A stretch of 64,000 bases of DNA from Desulfoluna butyratoxydans (GCF_900699765.1 NZ_CAADHO010000014.1:1-64000), one strand, 5' to 3'; positions 16,830-24,990 are shown, counted from the stretch's first letter. Notes: generated by a model from the sequence alone, not told the origin. A program made the numbers and translations.

Positions 16830-16913
16830 AAGATGTTTTAAAACCTGTTTATTAAACGCTTTAAACGTTTAGCCCCCCGGCAGGGCCGCCGGAGGCATAA
16901 GCTGAATAGTTAC
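16830..16913 (+). mobile_element. Truncated right half of a GTAACTATTCAGCT-family MITE
   Basis: AACCTGTTTATTAAACG, a TTAAACGTTTAG block, CCGGCAGGGCCGCCGGAGGC and the end ATAAGCTGAATAGTTAC correspond to the right halves of the copies at 23160-23404 and 28222-28412. No left end is present. Confidence 0.75.
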
Positions 16914-16952
16914 ACCGAATCTAAAGCGATCTTAAGACATAAGGAGCAGATC

Positions 16953-17273
16953 ATGGAATGTCCGAAACATCATATTTTTGTATGCGCAAGTTATCGTGTC
17001 TCCGGGGAGCCCCAGGGGATCTGTCACAAAAAAGGATCGGTGTCCCTTCTCCAGTACTTTGAAGAGGAGATCCTGGATCGGGGCATGAGCGATGTCCTGC
17101 TCTCCAGCACCGGGTGCCTCAAGCAGTGCGAGCGGGGCCCTGTGGTGGTGGTGTACCCGGAAAATCACTGGTACGGGGGCATTGACTCCGAAGAGGCCGT
17201 GGACGCGGTTCTGGACGCCATTGAAGACGGCACCGCAGCCGAAGCGTATCTCCTGACGGCCGTTGAGGCCTGA
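16953..17273 (+). CDS. Thioredoxin-like 2Fe-2S ferredoxin, nif-associated
   Basis: The 106-residue protein belongs to the thioredoxin-fold 2Fe-2S ferredoxins, related to clostridial 2Fe-2S ferredoxin and the Shethna protein. Four cysteines are placed as the cluster requires: Cys11 (FVCAS), Cys24 (GICHKKG), Cys55 and Cys59 (SSTGCLKQCERGP). In diazotrophs such proteins interact with nitrogenase or donate electrons. Here the location directly after nifB suggests a role in nitrogen fixation (inference). AAGGAG precedes the ATG. The following GNAT gene begins within a few bases of its stop. Confidence 0.88.
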   Translation: MECPKHHIFVCASYRVSGEPQGICHKKGSVSLLQYFEEEILDRGMSDVLLSSTGCLKQCERGPVVVVYPENHWYGGIDSEEAVDAVLDAIEDGTAAEAYLLTAVEA

Positions 17274-17277
17274 GGCG

Positions 17278-17730
17278 ATGGCAGGTGGCGGCTACGTCCT
17301 GCGGCGGGCAGGGGAGAAGGATATCCAGGGGCTGGTGTCCCTCCTTGCGGTTCTGTTCGCCCTGGAAGAGGACTTTGCCATTGATCCGGAGAAACAGGCA
17401 CGGGGCCTGCGCATGCTTCTGTCCCGGTACGACGCGGTGATCCTGTGCGTGGAAGCCTTCGGCCGCGTTGTGGCCATGTGCAGCGCCCAGTGCCTGGTCT
17501 CCACGGCCGAAGGCGGGCTCTCCGCCCTGGTGGAGGATCTGGTGGTTGAAGAGGCCCACAGGGGGCGTGGTTTTGGGGCGATGCTCCTTGCGGCTGTGGA
17601 AACCTGGGCTCGTGGGCTCGGGGCTTCCAGGCTCCAGCTCCTTGCGGACAAAACCAACCGAAATGCCCTGGCCTTTTACTCACGCATGGGCTGGGCTGAA
17701 ACCCGTATGGTGTGCAGGCGAAAGAGCTGA
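17278..17730 (+). CDS. GNAT-family N-acetyltransferase
   Basis: This ~150-residue acetyltransferase has the GNAT core: VEDLVVEEAHRGRGFGAMLL is motif A with the acetyl-CoA-binding Arg/Gly-x-Gly, and LLADKTNRNALAFYSRMGW is motif B. I choose ATG 17278 just after the ferredoxin stop, with TGAGG nearby; an in-frame TTG at 17263 is the alternative. The substrate is not predictable. A GNAT gene placed after a nif-associated ferredoxin is reminiscent of accessory nif operons, but the role is inference. Confidence 0.8.
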   Translation: MAGGGYVLRRAGEKDIQGLVSLLAVLFALEEDFAIDPEKQARGLRMLLSRYDAVILCVEAFGRVVAMCSAQCLVSTAEGGLSALVEDLVVEEAHRGRGFGAMLLAAVETWARGLGASRLQLLADKTNRNALAFYSRMGWAETRMVCRRKS

Positions 17731-17903
17731 ATGGCTCTGTCTGTAGTGCTGTTTTTTTAAGGGACATCCCTTTGCTATTTGGCGGGGTTTGTGGCAGCCT
17801 GACAGTCACAAATCCTGTCTTTTCCGTTGATTGTACCTTGCCGGGTGCTCTGCTCGGGATGACAGGCCGTTGATCCCACTGCTTTGATAAGGAGAGAGCA
17901 CAC

Positions 17904-18650
17904 ATGAAGATTCTGGCTGTAAACGGAAGTCCGACGACGAACAAAGGGATGACCCATCTGATGTTGAACCTGTTTCTGGAAGGGGCTGCAGAGGCAGGGG
18001 CAGAGGTGGAACGGTTCAATGTGGTGGACAAGAAGATCAGGTACTGCGACGGGTGCTTTAACTGCTGGGTTCGCACCCCCGGTGAGTGCATCCATAAAGA
18101 CGACATGCCGGCCATTCTGGAACAGGTGGCGGCAGCGGATGTGCTCATTCTGGCAACGCCTTTGTATGTGGACGGGATGACGGCTCAGATGAAGACCTTC
18201 ACCGACCGGATCATTCCCCTGGTGGAGCCCGAGTTTGAAATGGTGGACGGTCATTACCGCCACAAGTCCCGCATTTCAAAAATTCCGAGCCTTTTCCTCA
18301 TGAGCGTCTGCGGGTTCTGGGAGATGGACAACTTCGACGGGCTGGTGGATCACGTCAAGCGAATCTGCAAGAACTTCCAGGCCGAGTACGCAGGGGAGCT
18401 CCTGCGGCCCAACTCCTATGTCCTGGCCATGGAAGAGCTTCTCCCCAAAGAGGTGCCCGCCATCCATGAGGCCATCAGGCAGGCTGGCAGGGAATTCGTC
18501 AAGGACGGCAAGATCAGCGAGGAGACCATGGCCGCGGCCGTGGCCCAGCCCATTCCCAAAGAGCCCGCGCTTCAGGGCTCCAACATGTTCTGGGGTGAGT
18601 GCCGAAAGCAGAAAAAATTCCTGTTTCATCATCGCGAACAGACAGCCTGA
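17904..18650 (+). CDS. Iron-sulfur flavoprotein / NADPH-dependent FMN reductase family
   Basis: The 248-residue protein has the flavodoxin-like FMN-binding start MKILAVNGSPTTNKGMTHLM. It then has the compact cysteine motif YCDGCFNCW...GECIHKDD, typical of iron-sulfur flavoproteins that carry a 4Fe-4S cluster next to FMN, and LATPLYVDGMTAQMKTFTDR. The C-terminal ~90 residues are helical. GGAGAG precedes the ATG. A possible sigma-54-like GG-N10-GC pair lies at 17761-17776 (GGGACATCCCTTTGCT) but matches poorly. It ends at a strong terminator and may serve electron transfer in nitrogen fixation. Confidence 0.82.
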   Translation: MKILAVNGSPTTNKGMTHLMLNLFLEGAAEAGAEVERFNVVDKKIRYCDGCFNCWVRTPGECIHKDDMPAILEQVAAADVLILATPLYVDGMTAQMKTFTDRIIPLVEPEFEMVDGHYRHKSRISKIPSLFLMSVCGFWEMDNFDGLVDHVKRICKNFQAEYAGELLRPNSYVLAMEELLPKEVPAIHEAIRQAGREFVKDGKISEETMAAAVAQPIPKEPALQGSNMFWGECRKQKKFLFHHREQTA

Positions 18651-18680
18651 TAGGGCTGATCGAGGCGATCTGAATAATGC

Positions 18681-18715
18681 AAAAAACCTCCGGCAGGGTC
18701 GCCGGAGGTTTTTTT
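18681..18715 (+). terminator. Strong intrinsic terminator after the flavoprotein gene
   Basis: The stem CCTCCGGC/GCCGGAGG with loop AGGGTC is flanked by AAAAAA before and TTTTTTT after, so it can act in both directions. It closes the rightward nif region. Its stem is the same CCTCCGGC motif that borders the nearby MITEs. Confidence 0.9.
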
Positions 18716-18738
18716 GATTTGGATAGTGACGACATACT

Positions 18739-19007
18739 GTAACGATTCAGCTTATGCCTCCGGCGGCCCTGCCGGGGGCCAAACTTTTAGCCTGATTTAT
18801 AAAACCGGGTTTGACAAACAGGTTTTGCTCAATTTCATGAAAACCTTCGCGGAAGTTCTTCCCCTGAGGAACGAAGGGGGAGGGCTTTCGCAACCTGGGG
18901 TCCAGGGGTGGCGAAGCCACTTAGGCTAAAAAGCCCCTGGCCGCCGGAGGCAGGCTTTTCCATGCACTTTAACCATAGAAGGCTGTATTTTTGAGCTGAA
19001 TAGTGAC
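18739..19007 (-). mobile_element. Long MITE of the GTAACTATTCAGCT family, intact
   Basis: The ends are GTAACGATTCAGCTT (18739) and GAGCTGAATAGTGAC (to 19007). The flanking 8-mers GACATACT (18731-18738) and GACATACC (19008-19015) agree at 7 of 8 positions, a probable target duplication. The 269-bp body is non-coding and matches 14800-15038 in inverted orientation. It lies between the convergent flavoprotein and M28-like genes. Confidence 0.85.
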
Positions 19008-19020
19008 GACATACCTTGCA

Positions 19021-20973
19021 TTACTCAGCGTAGTCCGAGTACCCGTCCGGGAGCATCATGAAGGTGGCTGTGAGCTCGGTGGCGGCACGGGCCAGGGGGC
19101 TGAGGATGGTTCGGTCCACCTTGTCCAGGGTGTCTTCCGAGGTGAGCAGGTAGACCGGGTAGCCGATCCAGTGGATGAAGTCGATGCCCGCCACCACGTG
19201 GAAGTGGCCTGATTCCCCCGGCGGCACGTTGCCTAAAAGGGTGGAGTGGATGGCCACGGTGCGGTCGGGTTGCGCGGCTTCGAGCATGCGAGCCGTGGCC
19301 GCAATGGCCGTGGGGTTTTCGTTGATGAAGATGGTGGTCAGGGCCCCGTGGTCCTGGACAACGAGTTTGCCTTCCTTGTTTTCCTTTACACCACTTGCGG
19401 CAAGATGCTCCAGGTTGATGTTGATGATGGTGTGTTCCATGATGTCGTGCAGGTGGTCATGGGCAAAGAGTTCGGCGCCCAGGCCCCGGTAGTGGTGTCC
19501 GTCCGTGAAGATGAAGACGATGTTTTTCTCCCGCTTTTCCACCCGGCTCCAGTAGGCGGCCTGGGCAAGGACCATGGCCACGCCCGTGCCGTCTTCGGTG
19601 GCCCCTTTGAAGCAGGAGTCATGGTGGGTGCTGATGAGGATGATCTCATCGGAGAGCGTTCCGTCCACGGGCTCCGTGGCCGGGAGCACCGCGTAGATGT
19701 TGTGGCCCTCTCCGGGTTTGACCTCCCCTGTAATGTGGACCCTGGCCGTGGCGCCGGATTCGGCGATTTCTTTGATCTCCTCTCCCTTGTGGCTGCTTAC
19801 CCACATGCAGGGCATGGGTCGCATGCGGCCGTCGTAGGGCCCCCAGTGCGTATTGAGATCACCGGGGTGGTTTTTCATGATAAGGACCAGCCCGGCTGCG
19901 CCCCTGTCGAAGGCCTGCCAGTACACCGCCTCATCGTAATGATCCTCGTCCAGGTACTCCGCCGGAAAATTGGAGCGGGTAAAGGTCATGGGAAGGGAGG
20001 TGAACAGGTTGATCCAGTTCTCAGGGTCAGATTTGGCGTAGCCTCCGTTGTAGAGCATGTCGATGAACCCCAGGGGCAGGTTGGAGAACTCGCATTCGGC
20101 CACCACCACCTTGCCCTGGATGTTGCCAAGTTTGTCAAAGGACTCGGGGCTGCCGTCCCCGGCCCACACCATGGTGCCTGTGACCATGGAGCCGTTGGGG
20201 TTGTCCAGGGTCATGCCCGTGTTCACGGCGTAAAAGGCGTCAAAGGGCCTGAAGCCGTCGCCCCTGTCGATGTCCAGGCCCCAGTCCGTTGCGGTGTACA
20301 CGGCCTCCAGGGCAAAGGGCTCGTCGTGGACGGTGCCCTGGGGGCCGATGATCTCTTCCAGCCATCCGGTCAGGGTGGCAATGGCGATGCGGGATTCCGG
20401 TGAGCCGATGCGGCGGTGTTCTGTGGCGCAGATTCCCTCCACCCAATCGTATATCTGATCGTTGGAGGGGATGAACCCGTCTGTCAGCGTCGGTACCGGA
20501 AGCGACTTTTCCCTTTTTCTCGCCAGGTTCCTGACGTTGTGAAAATGGGGGACCTGCTTGAGAAGCCCCGGAATCCTTTCCGTGGTATCCACCATGCCAC
20601 CGGGCTCCCTGGGGGTGATCCAGCCTTGTGCCCTCGGGGTGGACCGTCCGGCAATGATGCCGAATTGGGGTTTGACCTTGTACCAGTAGTACACCCCGCC
20701 TTCCGCTTTTTCGTCTCGATATGTCTCGTTTCCGTCGTCCGCCCATCCCACGGGAAAATAGGGCCCGTTGAAGTTGCCGGAGCGAAGGATGTGGTACCCC
20801 GTTGCCCAGCTGACGGGTTGCCAGTGGAGTTCCACGGCATCGGGCAGGGTGCCCCGTGATGCCGTTATGGGGGGAGCCGATGCGGCAGCGTCGCCGTATG
20901 TGGTGATGAGCAGGGCGAGGCCCAGGGAAAAACAGATGCAGCGAAACGCCGTTTTCACGTTGCGTGATGTCAT
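19021..20973 (-). CDS. Secreted M28-fold peptidase-like protein with FnIII-type and PA domains, metal site altered
   Basis: The ATG at 20973 follows AAGGAAGGA and gives 650 residues. A signal peptide comes first (FRCICFSLGLALLITT), then a fibronectin-like segment (VELHWQPVSWATGYHILRSG), a PA-like insert (GKVVVAECEFSNLPLGF) and an M28 peptidase fold. The first metal motif STHHDSCFKGATEDGTG is kept. The usual catalytic/metal Glu-Glu is replaced by His-His in FTDGHHYRGLGA (~residues 480-492), and the final conserved His is replaced by SEDTLDKVD. It may bind a different metal or be non-catalytic. It would act in the periplasm or outside the cell. Confidence 0.75.
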   Translation of the reverse strand: MTSRNVKTAFRCICFSLGLALLITTYGDAAASAPPITASRGTLPDAVELHWQPVSWATGYHILRSGNFNGPYFPVGWADDGNETYRDEKAEGGVYYWYKVKPQFGIIAGRSTPRAQGWITPREPGGMVDTTERIPGLLKQVPHFHNVRNLARKREKSLPVPTLTDGFIPSNDQIYDWVEGICATEHRRIGSPESRIAIATLTGWLEEIIGPQGTVHDEPFALEAVYTATDWGLDIDRGDGFRPFDAFYAVNTGMTLDNPNGSMVTGTMVWAGDGSPESFDKLGNIQGKVVVAECEFSNLPLGFIDMLYNGGYAKSDPENWINLFTSLPMTFTRSNFPAEYLDEDHYDEAVYWQAFDRGAAGLVLIMKNHPGDLNTHWGPYDGRMRPMPCMWVSSHKGEEIKEIAESGATARVHITGEVKPGEGHNIYAVLPATEPVDGTLSDEIILISTHHDSCFKGATEDGTGVAMVLAQAAYWSRVEKREKNIVFIFTDGHHYRGLGAELFAHDHLHDIMEHTIININLEHLAASGVKENKEGKLVVQDHGALTTIFINENPTAIAATARMLEAAQPDRTVAIHSTLLGNVPPGESGHFHVVAGIDFIHWIGYPVYLLTSEDTLDKVDRTILSPLARAATELTATFMMLPDGYSDYAE

Positions 20974-21097
20974 GGTGTCCTTCCTTTTTGTTGGGGTGGA
21001 TACGATACGTGGGGTTGGCTGCCCGTCGTGGGGTGTCGAAAAACCGTATGCAAGGGGGGGCACGGGCGGTACATGATCCGGTATTCCGATGAGAGTT

Positions 21098-21346
21098 AGC
21101 CCGGATATTTCACGAGTCGAGTGAACCCATATTCAAGGCCTCAGAGCTGTAGAAGTCGTGGTTTTATAAAGGCTCTGATAACGCAGAAGATGGGTGCACT
21201 CGGATCGCCCGAAGGGTAAGAAAATCGAGCAGCAAACGATGAATGACATGTTGTATTTTTGAAATATCTAACTTTTTGAGGTAACGACTTGTAATAATGG
21301 TCTATTGCTTTAATATCTGCGTTTTCTCATGAAATATCCGGGTTAG
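21098..21346. mobile_element. Small non-coding element with CCCGGATATTTCATGAG ends
   Basis: TAGCCCGGATATTTCACGAG at the left and CTCATGAAATATCCGGGTTA at the right form ~20-bp imperfect terminal inverted repeats around 249 bp with no gene. The right 160 bp is similar to 1478-1625, and a lone end is at 6337-6358. The ends look like those of an insertion sequence, but I cannot name the family without a search. Confidence 0.7.
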
Positions 21347-21829
21347 GGGGTATGATCTCTGTTCGGTTGTCTTACGCAAAGAAAAGGAACGCAGGAAAAC
21401 GGGCATGGGTGGACCATGGATTGTAGTGAAGTATGGGTAATGATATTAATGTATTGTCACTTGTTTGTCAATGGATATGCATGGCATCTGACCTGGAACG
21501 TGTGCACGTCGAGTGCACCCAATTCAGGGCATCGGAGCGGCAGGTGGTCCGTAAATGGGGACCATGGAGCCTGGTATGGCGGAATCGTTGTGTGAAAGGG
21601 TCCTGTGCTTCGGCGAAGGCATTTTTCGCGGGGGCGATAAAAGAGGTATGTCAGGAACCGTTAAATGGGATATGTGAGTATTTCTGGAAGAAAAGAAGCA
21701 TTAAATTAGGTGTTTACAAGGTGAAATGATTTGTCTATGTCGTGTGTGATCAATGTTTGCTTATGAGAATTGTACGCCATTGGCGTCTTTCATGTCGAAA
21801 TTGACGATATCACACAAACGGAGGAAACC
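21347..21829. other. Gene-free stretch upstream of the lipoprotein gene
   Basis: No supported gene is seen. An open frame at 21433-21729 (98 codons) has no ribosome binding site and no recognisable family. GAGGAAACC before 21830 is the ribosome binding site of the lipoprotein. Confidence 0.45.
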
Positions 21830-23017
21830 ATGAGAACACCGAAACTGTATCTTGCCCTTGTCACCACGATGTGCCTTTGCCTTGCCGTCGGTTGCAATTC
21901 CGGGGACAGTGAAAGCACCCAAGTGACCCCAACCCCTTCGGGGGGTGAGCCTGCGGACGTATCCACCAGGCAGGTCGATTTTGCCGCAAAAGCCGTGGAT
22001 TCGTCGGTGGCCGCCGTACCGAATGAGGTTTTCCGCGCCCTTGGACCCGAGGATGTGTCGGGCGCCTCGGCTGCTGAACTTCCCGATATTCTGGCCGGGG
22101 CCGGATTGCCGGAGGATGGCGTTGTGTACGAAGGCGACGGCATAACCGTGACCATCGAAGGGTTCAGCACGGATCCGCCCGGTCTGTTCCTGGGGTTTGT
22201 TTTTGACGAGTTCACACCAGTGGAGGGCGGGGAAGAGACACTCAGCGGCAGGTTTACGCTTCTTCTCTGTCTGGACATGGCGATTCCGGACTCAAAGGTG
22301 AAACTGATTCTCAACACCGAAGAGGGCGCACCCCTTGTGGTGAGCGGCGGAGAGCTTGACGGAATGACCCTGGGGTTCGAGGATTTTGCCTTTTATTTCA
22401 GCCTGGGCCAGGGAAGCCTTGAGCCGGTGGGGGTGGAGGGTACCCTTCTTGTGAACGGGACGCCCGTTGATCTGGACATGTTTGAAGAGCAGTTGCTTGC
22501 CCAACAGGGAGCTGTTGCTTTTGCCGCACTGGTCCTGGGCTCGTCCGTAAACGGCACCACCCTGACGGGGCTGCCGGATCTCCTTGACGGTCTGACCCCC
22601 GATTTTGAGCTGCCCGGTTTGCCGGAAGACGGTGTGATCTATGAGGGCGAGGGGATTACCATCACCTTTGACGGCATTAGCACGACACCGCCGGGGCTTC
22701 TCCTGGGGTTTGCCTTTGATGCGTTTGCCCCTGTGGAGGGCATGGAAGAGACCGTCAGCGGCAATCTGACTCTGCTGGTCTGCGTGGAGATAGGGGCCAT
22801 GGATCCGAAAATCAAGATGATCCTTAACACCGAAGAAGGAGACCCCCTGGTGATCAGCGGGGGACAGCTTGACGGGACCACCCTGGCGTTTGAGGATTTT
22901 ACGTTTTTCTTCAGCCTGGGCGAGGGAGCCATCGCGCCGGTGGGTGTGGAGGGTACGCTTCTGGTCAATGGCATTCCCATAGACCTTGATGGGCTCGGTG
23001 ACCTTCTGGGCGGATAG
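21830..23017 (+). CDS. Lipoprotein of unknown function with an internal domain duplication
   Basis: ATG 21830 follows GGAGG-type spacing (GAGGAAACC) and gives 395 residues. The signal peptide ends in the lipobox LAVGC with the lipid-modified Cys at residue 22. Two copies of a ~150-residue domain follow. Each begins with LPEDGV(V/I)YEG(D/E)GIT, continues with PPGLFLGF/PPGLLLGF, has a single Cys (LLLCLDM / LLVCVEI), and ends VEGTLLVNGTP / VEGTLLVNGIP. The copies are about two-thirds identical by eye. No family is recognised. It is probably attached to the outer or inner membrane facing the periplasm. Confidence 0.75.
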   Translation: MRTPKLYLALVTTMCLCLAVGCNSGDSESTQVTPTPSGGEPADVSTRQVDFAAKAVDSSVAAVPNEVFRALGPEDVSGASAAELPDILAGAGLPEDGVVYEGDGITVTIEGFSTDPPGLFLGFVFDEFTPVEGGEETLSGRFTLLLCLDMAIPDSKVKLILNTEEGAPLVVSGGELDGMTLGFEDFAFYFSLGQGSLEPVGVEGTLLVNGTPVDLDMFEEQLLAQQGAVAFAALVLGSSVNGTTLTGLPDLLDGLTPDFELPGLPEDGVIYEGEGITITFDGISTTPPGLLLGFAFDAFAPVEGMEETVSGNLTLLVCVEIGAMDPKIKMILNTEEGDPLVISGGQLDGTTLAFEDFTFFFSLGEGAIAPVGVEGTLLVNGIPIDLDGLGDLLGG

Positions 23018-23107
23018 GTGGCTGTGCCGTCATGAGTGTTGGTGCGTGGTTGAGGGACGCTCTTTTGCAAGGGCGCCCCTTTTTTTTAGCAGAATACGAA
23101 ATGTATA

Positions 23108-23130
23108 GCCCCCGACAGGTCGTCGGGGGC
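23108..23130 (+). terminator. Hairpin after the lipoprotein gene
   Basis: GCCCCCGAC and GTCGGGGGC form a 9-bp stem around AGGTC. The upstream T run at 23082-23089 belongs to a weaker GGGCGCCCC hairpin. Either could end the lipoprotein transcript. Confidence 0.5.
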
Positions 23131-23159
23131 ATGAGCAGAATCGTTTCTGCAAAATTTTA

Positions 23160-23404
23160 GTAACTATTCAGCTTGCCTCCGGCGGGTCGCTTTTTTGAAA
23201 AAAAGCTCCGCAAAAAACTTTCCCAATTCACCCGCCCTTTGTTTTGATCGCCCCGAAGGGCGATCAAAACAAAGGGCGGGTGAAGAAATGACGAATGTAT
23301 TTCGGCGGAGTCTGGAATGTCTATCTTAATACCTGTTTGTCAAACTTTTCAAAAGTTTGGCCCCCGGCAGGGCCGCCGGAGGCAAATTTGAGCTGAATAG
23401 TTAC
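23160..23404 (+). mobile_element. MITE of the GTAACTATTCAGCT family with exact 8-bp target duplication
   Basis: The 245-bp element starts GTAACTATTCAGCTT and ends AGCTGAATAGTTAC. It is flanked on both sides by the identical 8-mer AAATTTTA (23152-23159 and 23405-23412). It contains a large palindrome around 23232-23275 (CCCTTTGTTTTGATCGCC and its complement). It has no gene. The right duplication includes the TAA stop codon of the SSS transporter gene. Confidence 0.93.
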
Positions 23405-23409
23405 AAATT

Positions 23410-24912
23410 TTATGACGTAAAAAAGAGATCGAGTCGTTTCTGGTCCACGGGCTTATCCATATAAGAGCCTGCCACAAAGGCGATGCCGCTGATGAGCATC
23501 CCGGCGATGACGCCGTGGCCGGAGAGCAGTGGCGAGAGGGATTCCAGGTACCCGGGGGCCATGGGCGGGGTCTTTATCAGGTCCATGGCCACAAGGGCGA
23601 TCTGGGCCGTGGCACCGCAGACAAGGCCTGCCACAGCGCCTTTGCGGGTGGCCCGCTTCCAGAAGAGACCGCCCATGAGGGGGAAGAAGTAGGAGGCGCT
23701 GGCGATAAACGTGGCGATGTGAATCGCCTCGATGATGTTGTGGATGAAGTAAGAACAGAGGGTGGCCGCACCAATGATGAAAAGAACGGAGAGCCGGTTG
23801 ATGCTCATGATACTTTTTTCATCCGCATCGGGGTTGATGTATCGCTGGTAGATGTCCCGGGAGATGCACGAGGCACCGGAGGTGGCAAAGGTGTCGGCAC
23901 AGGACATGGCGGCGGTGGCAAGGCCGATGGCGCACAGGGCCAGGCCGAATTTGGAGAAACCGCTTTCTGTGATGAAGACGAGAAGGGCGGGCTCTGCCTT
24001 GGCCATGCCGGCGGGAAAGCCCGCAGCGGCGATTTCCGGGTAGAGGCGGTTGAGGGCAATGGCGATGACGGCGCATCCGCCGAAGACCAGGGTGACCAGC
24101 ACGGCCCCGATGATCATCCCGGTTTGTGCGGCTTTGTCATCCTTTGCTGCCCACACCTTCTGCCAGGGATCCTGCTCGGTGATCCAGCCGGGGACGATGG
24201 AGAGGGTGAAGATCAGGACCATGGGAAGCCCCACGGAGAAGGGGTTGTACCAGCTTCCGGGTACCTCGCCGACCATTTTGGAAAAACTCAAGGCGGCGTC
24301 TGCATCTGTGGCAGCCCCCGTGGTCATGACGGCCATGGCCATGACAAAGAGAAAGAGAAGGGTAAACTGGATGCGGTCGGTGAAAACCACCGCGGAAAAG
24401 CCCCCTAAGTTGACATAAAGGGCCACGGCAGCCCCCACGATGAGCACGGAGTAGAGGGAATCCAGGCCGTAGAAGATTTCCAGCACCAGGGAGAACCCTT
24501 TGATGTCCGAGACGGCAAAAAGGATCATGACGATGGTGATGATGATGGCCACCGGTCCCCTCAGGGAGTCGCCGTATCGCATCTCAAGGAGCTCGGGCTG
24601 GGTAATGGCCGGCAGGCGTTTCAGCTTTTTGACCAAAAGGGCAATGACCACAAGGGCGATGATGTTGGGGGCCACAAAGCCCCAGACAGACCCCATGCCC
24701 AGGAGCATGAAAAAGCCGGTGACGGCCAGCAGGGCCCCTGCGGTGAGCCAGGAGGCCGCAGCGGAAAAACCGATGGACAAAGCGTTGAGTTCCCGGCCCG
24801 CCAGAAAAAAGTCCACGCTGGTTTTCTGTTTTTTGTTGTAATAGAGGCCGATGCCGATGAGGCTGCCGATGTAGAGGGCCAGAAGGCCGATGAAAATAGA
24901 GTAGTCGCTCAT
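23410..24912 (-). CDS. Sodium:solute symporter (SSS family)
   Basis: The start is ATG 24912, giving 500 residues, with GAGGG nearby. The multi-spanning profile (13 or so hydrophobic segments) begins YSIFIGLLALYIGSLIGIGLYY. Family features are FFLAGRELNALSIGFSAAASWLTAGALL in the early helices and the sodium-site stretch GLATAAMSCADTFATSGASCISRD in the middle. It should import an organic solute with sodium across the inner membrane; the substrate is not evident. It follows the NSS symporter gene at 78 bp on the same strand, with a hairpin between. A MITE is inserted exactly at its stop codon. Confidence 0.88.
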   Translation of the reverse strand: MSDYSIFIGLLALYIGSLIGIGLYYNKKQKTSVDFFLAGRELNALSIGFSAAASWLTAGALLAVTGFFMLLGMGSVWGFVAPNIIALVVIALLVKKLKRLPAITQPELLEMRYGDSLRGPVAIIITIVMILFAVSDIKGFSLVLEIFYGLDSLYSVLIVGAAVALYVNLGGFSAVVFTDRIQFTLLFLFVMAMAVMTTGAATDADAALSFSKMVGEVPGSWYNPFSVGLPMVLIFTLSIVPGWITEQDPWQKVWAAKDDKAAQTGMIIGAVLVTLVFGGCAVIAIALNRLYPEIAAAGFPAGMAKAEPALLVFITESGFSKFGLALCAIGLATAAMSCADTFATSGASCISRDIYQRYINPDADEKSIMSINRLSVLFIIGAATLCSYFIHNIIEAIHIATFIASASYFFPLMGGLFWKRATRKGAVAGLVCGATAQIALVAMDLIKTPPMAPGYLESLSPLLSGHGVIAGMLISGIAFVAGSYMDKPVDQKRLDLFFTS

Positions 24913-24951
24913 GATACCCTCGTGTTGAGTGTCCGGCGCGTTGCGCGGTTT

Positions 24952-24977
24952 ATCCCCCGGCTCCATGGCCGGGGGAT
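24952..24977 (-). terminator. Hairpin between the two symporter genes
   Basis: ATCCCCCGGC and GCCGGGGGAT form a 10-bp perfect stem. No T run follows on either strand, so it may be a processing or attenuation hairpin rather than a full terminator. Confidence 0.5.
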
Positions 24978-24990
24978 CCGACGTTTGCTG

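Noticed and set aside
17761..17776. Sigma-54 promoter before the iron-sulfur flavoprotein gene
   Set aside because: Only the GG-N10-GC spacing and TTTGCT match; the -24 hexamer is poor, so I mention it but do not list it.
21433..21729. 98-codon open frame between the M28-like and lipoprotein genes
   Set aside because: No ribosome binding site, no recognisable family and no conserved motif.
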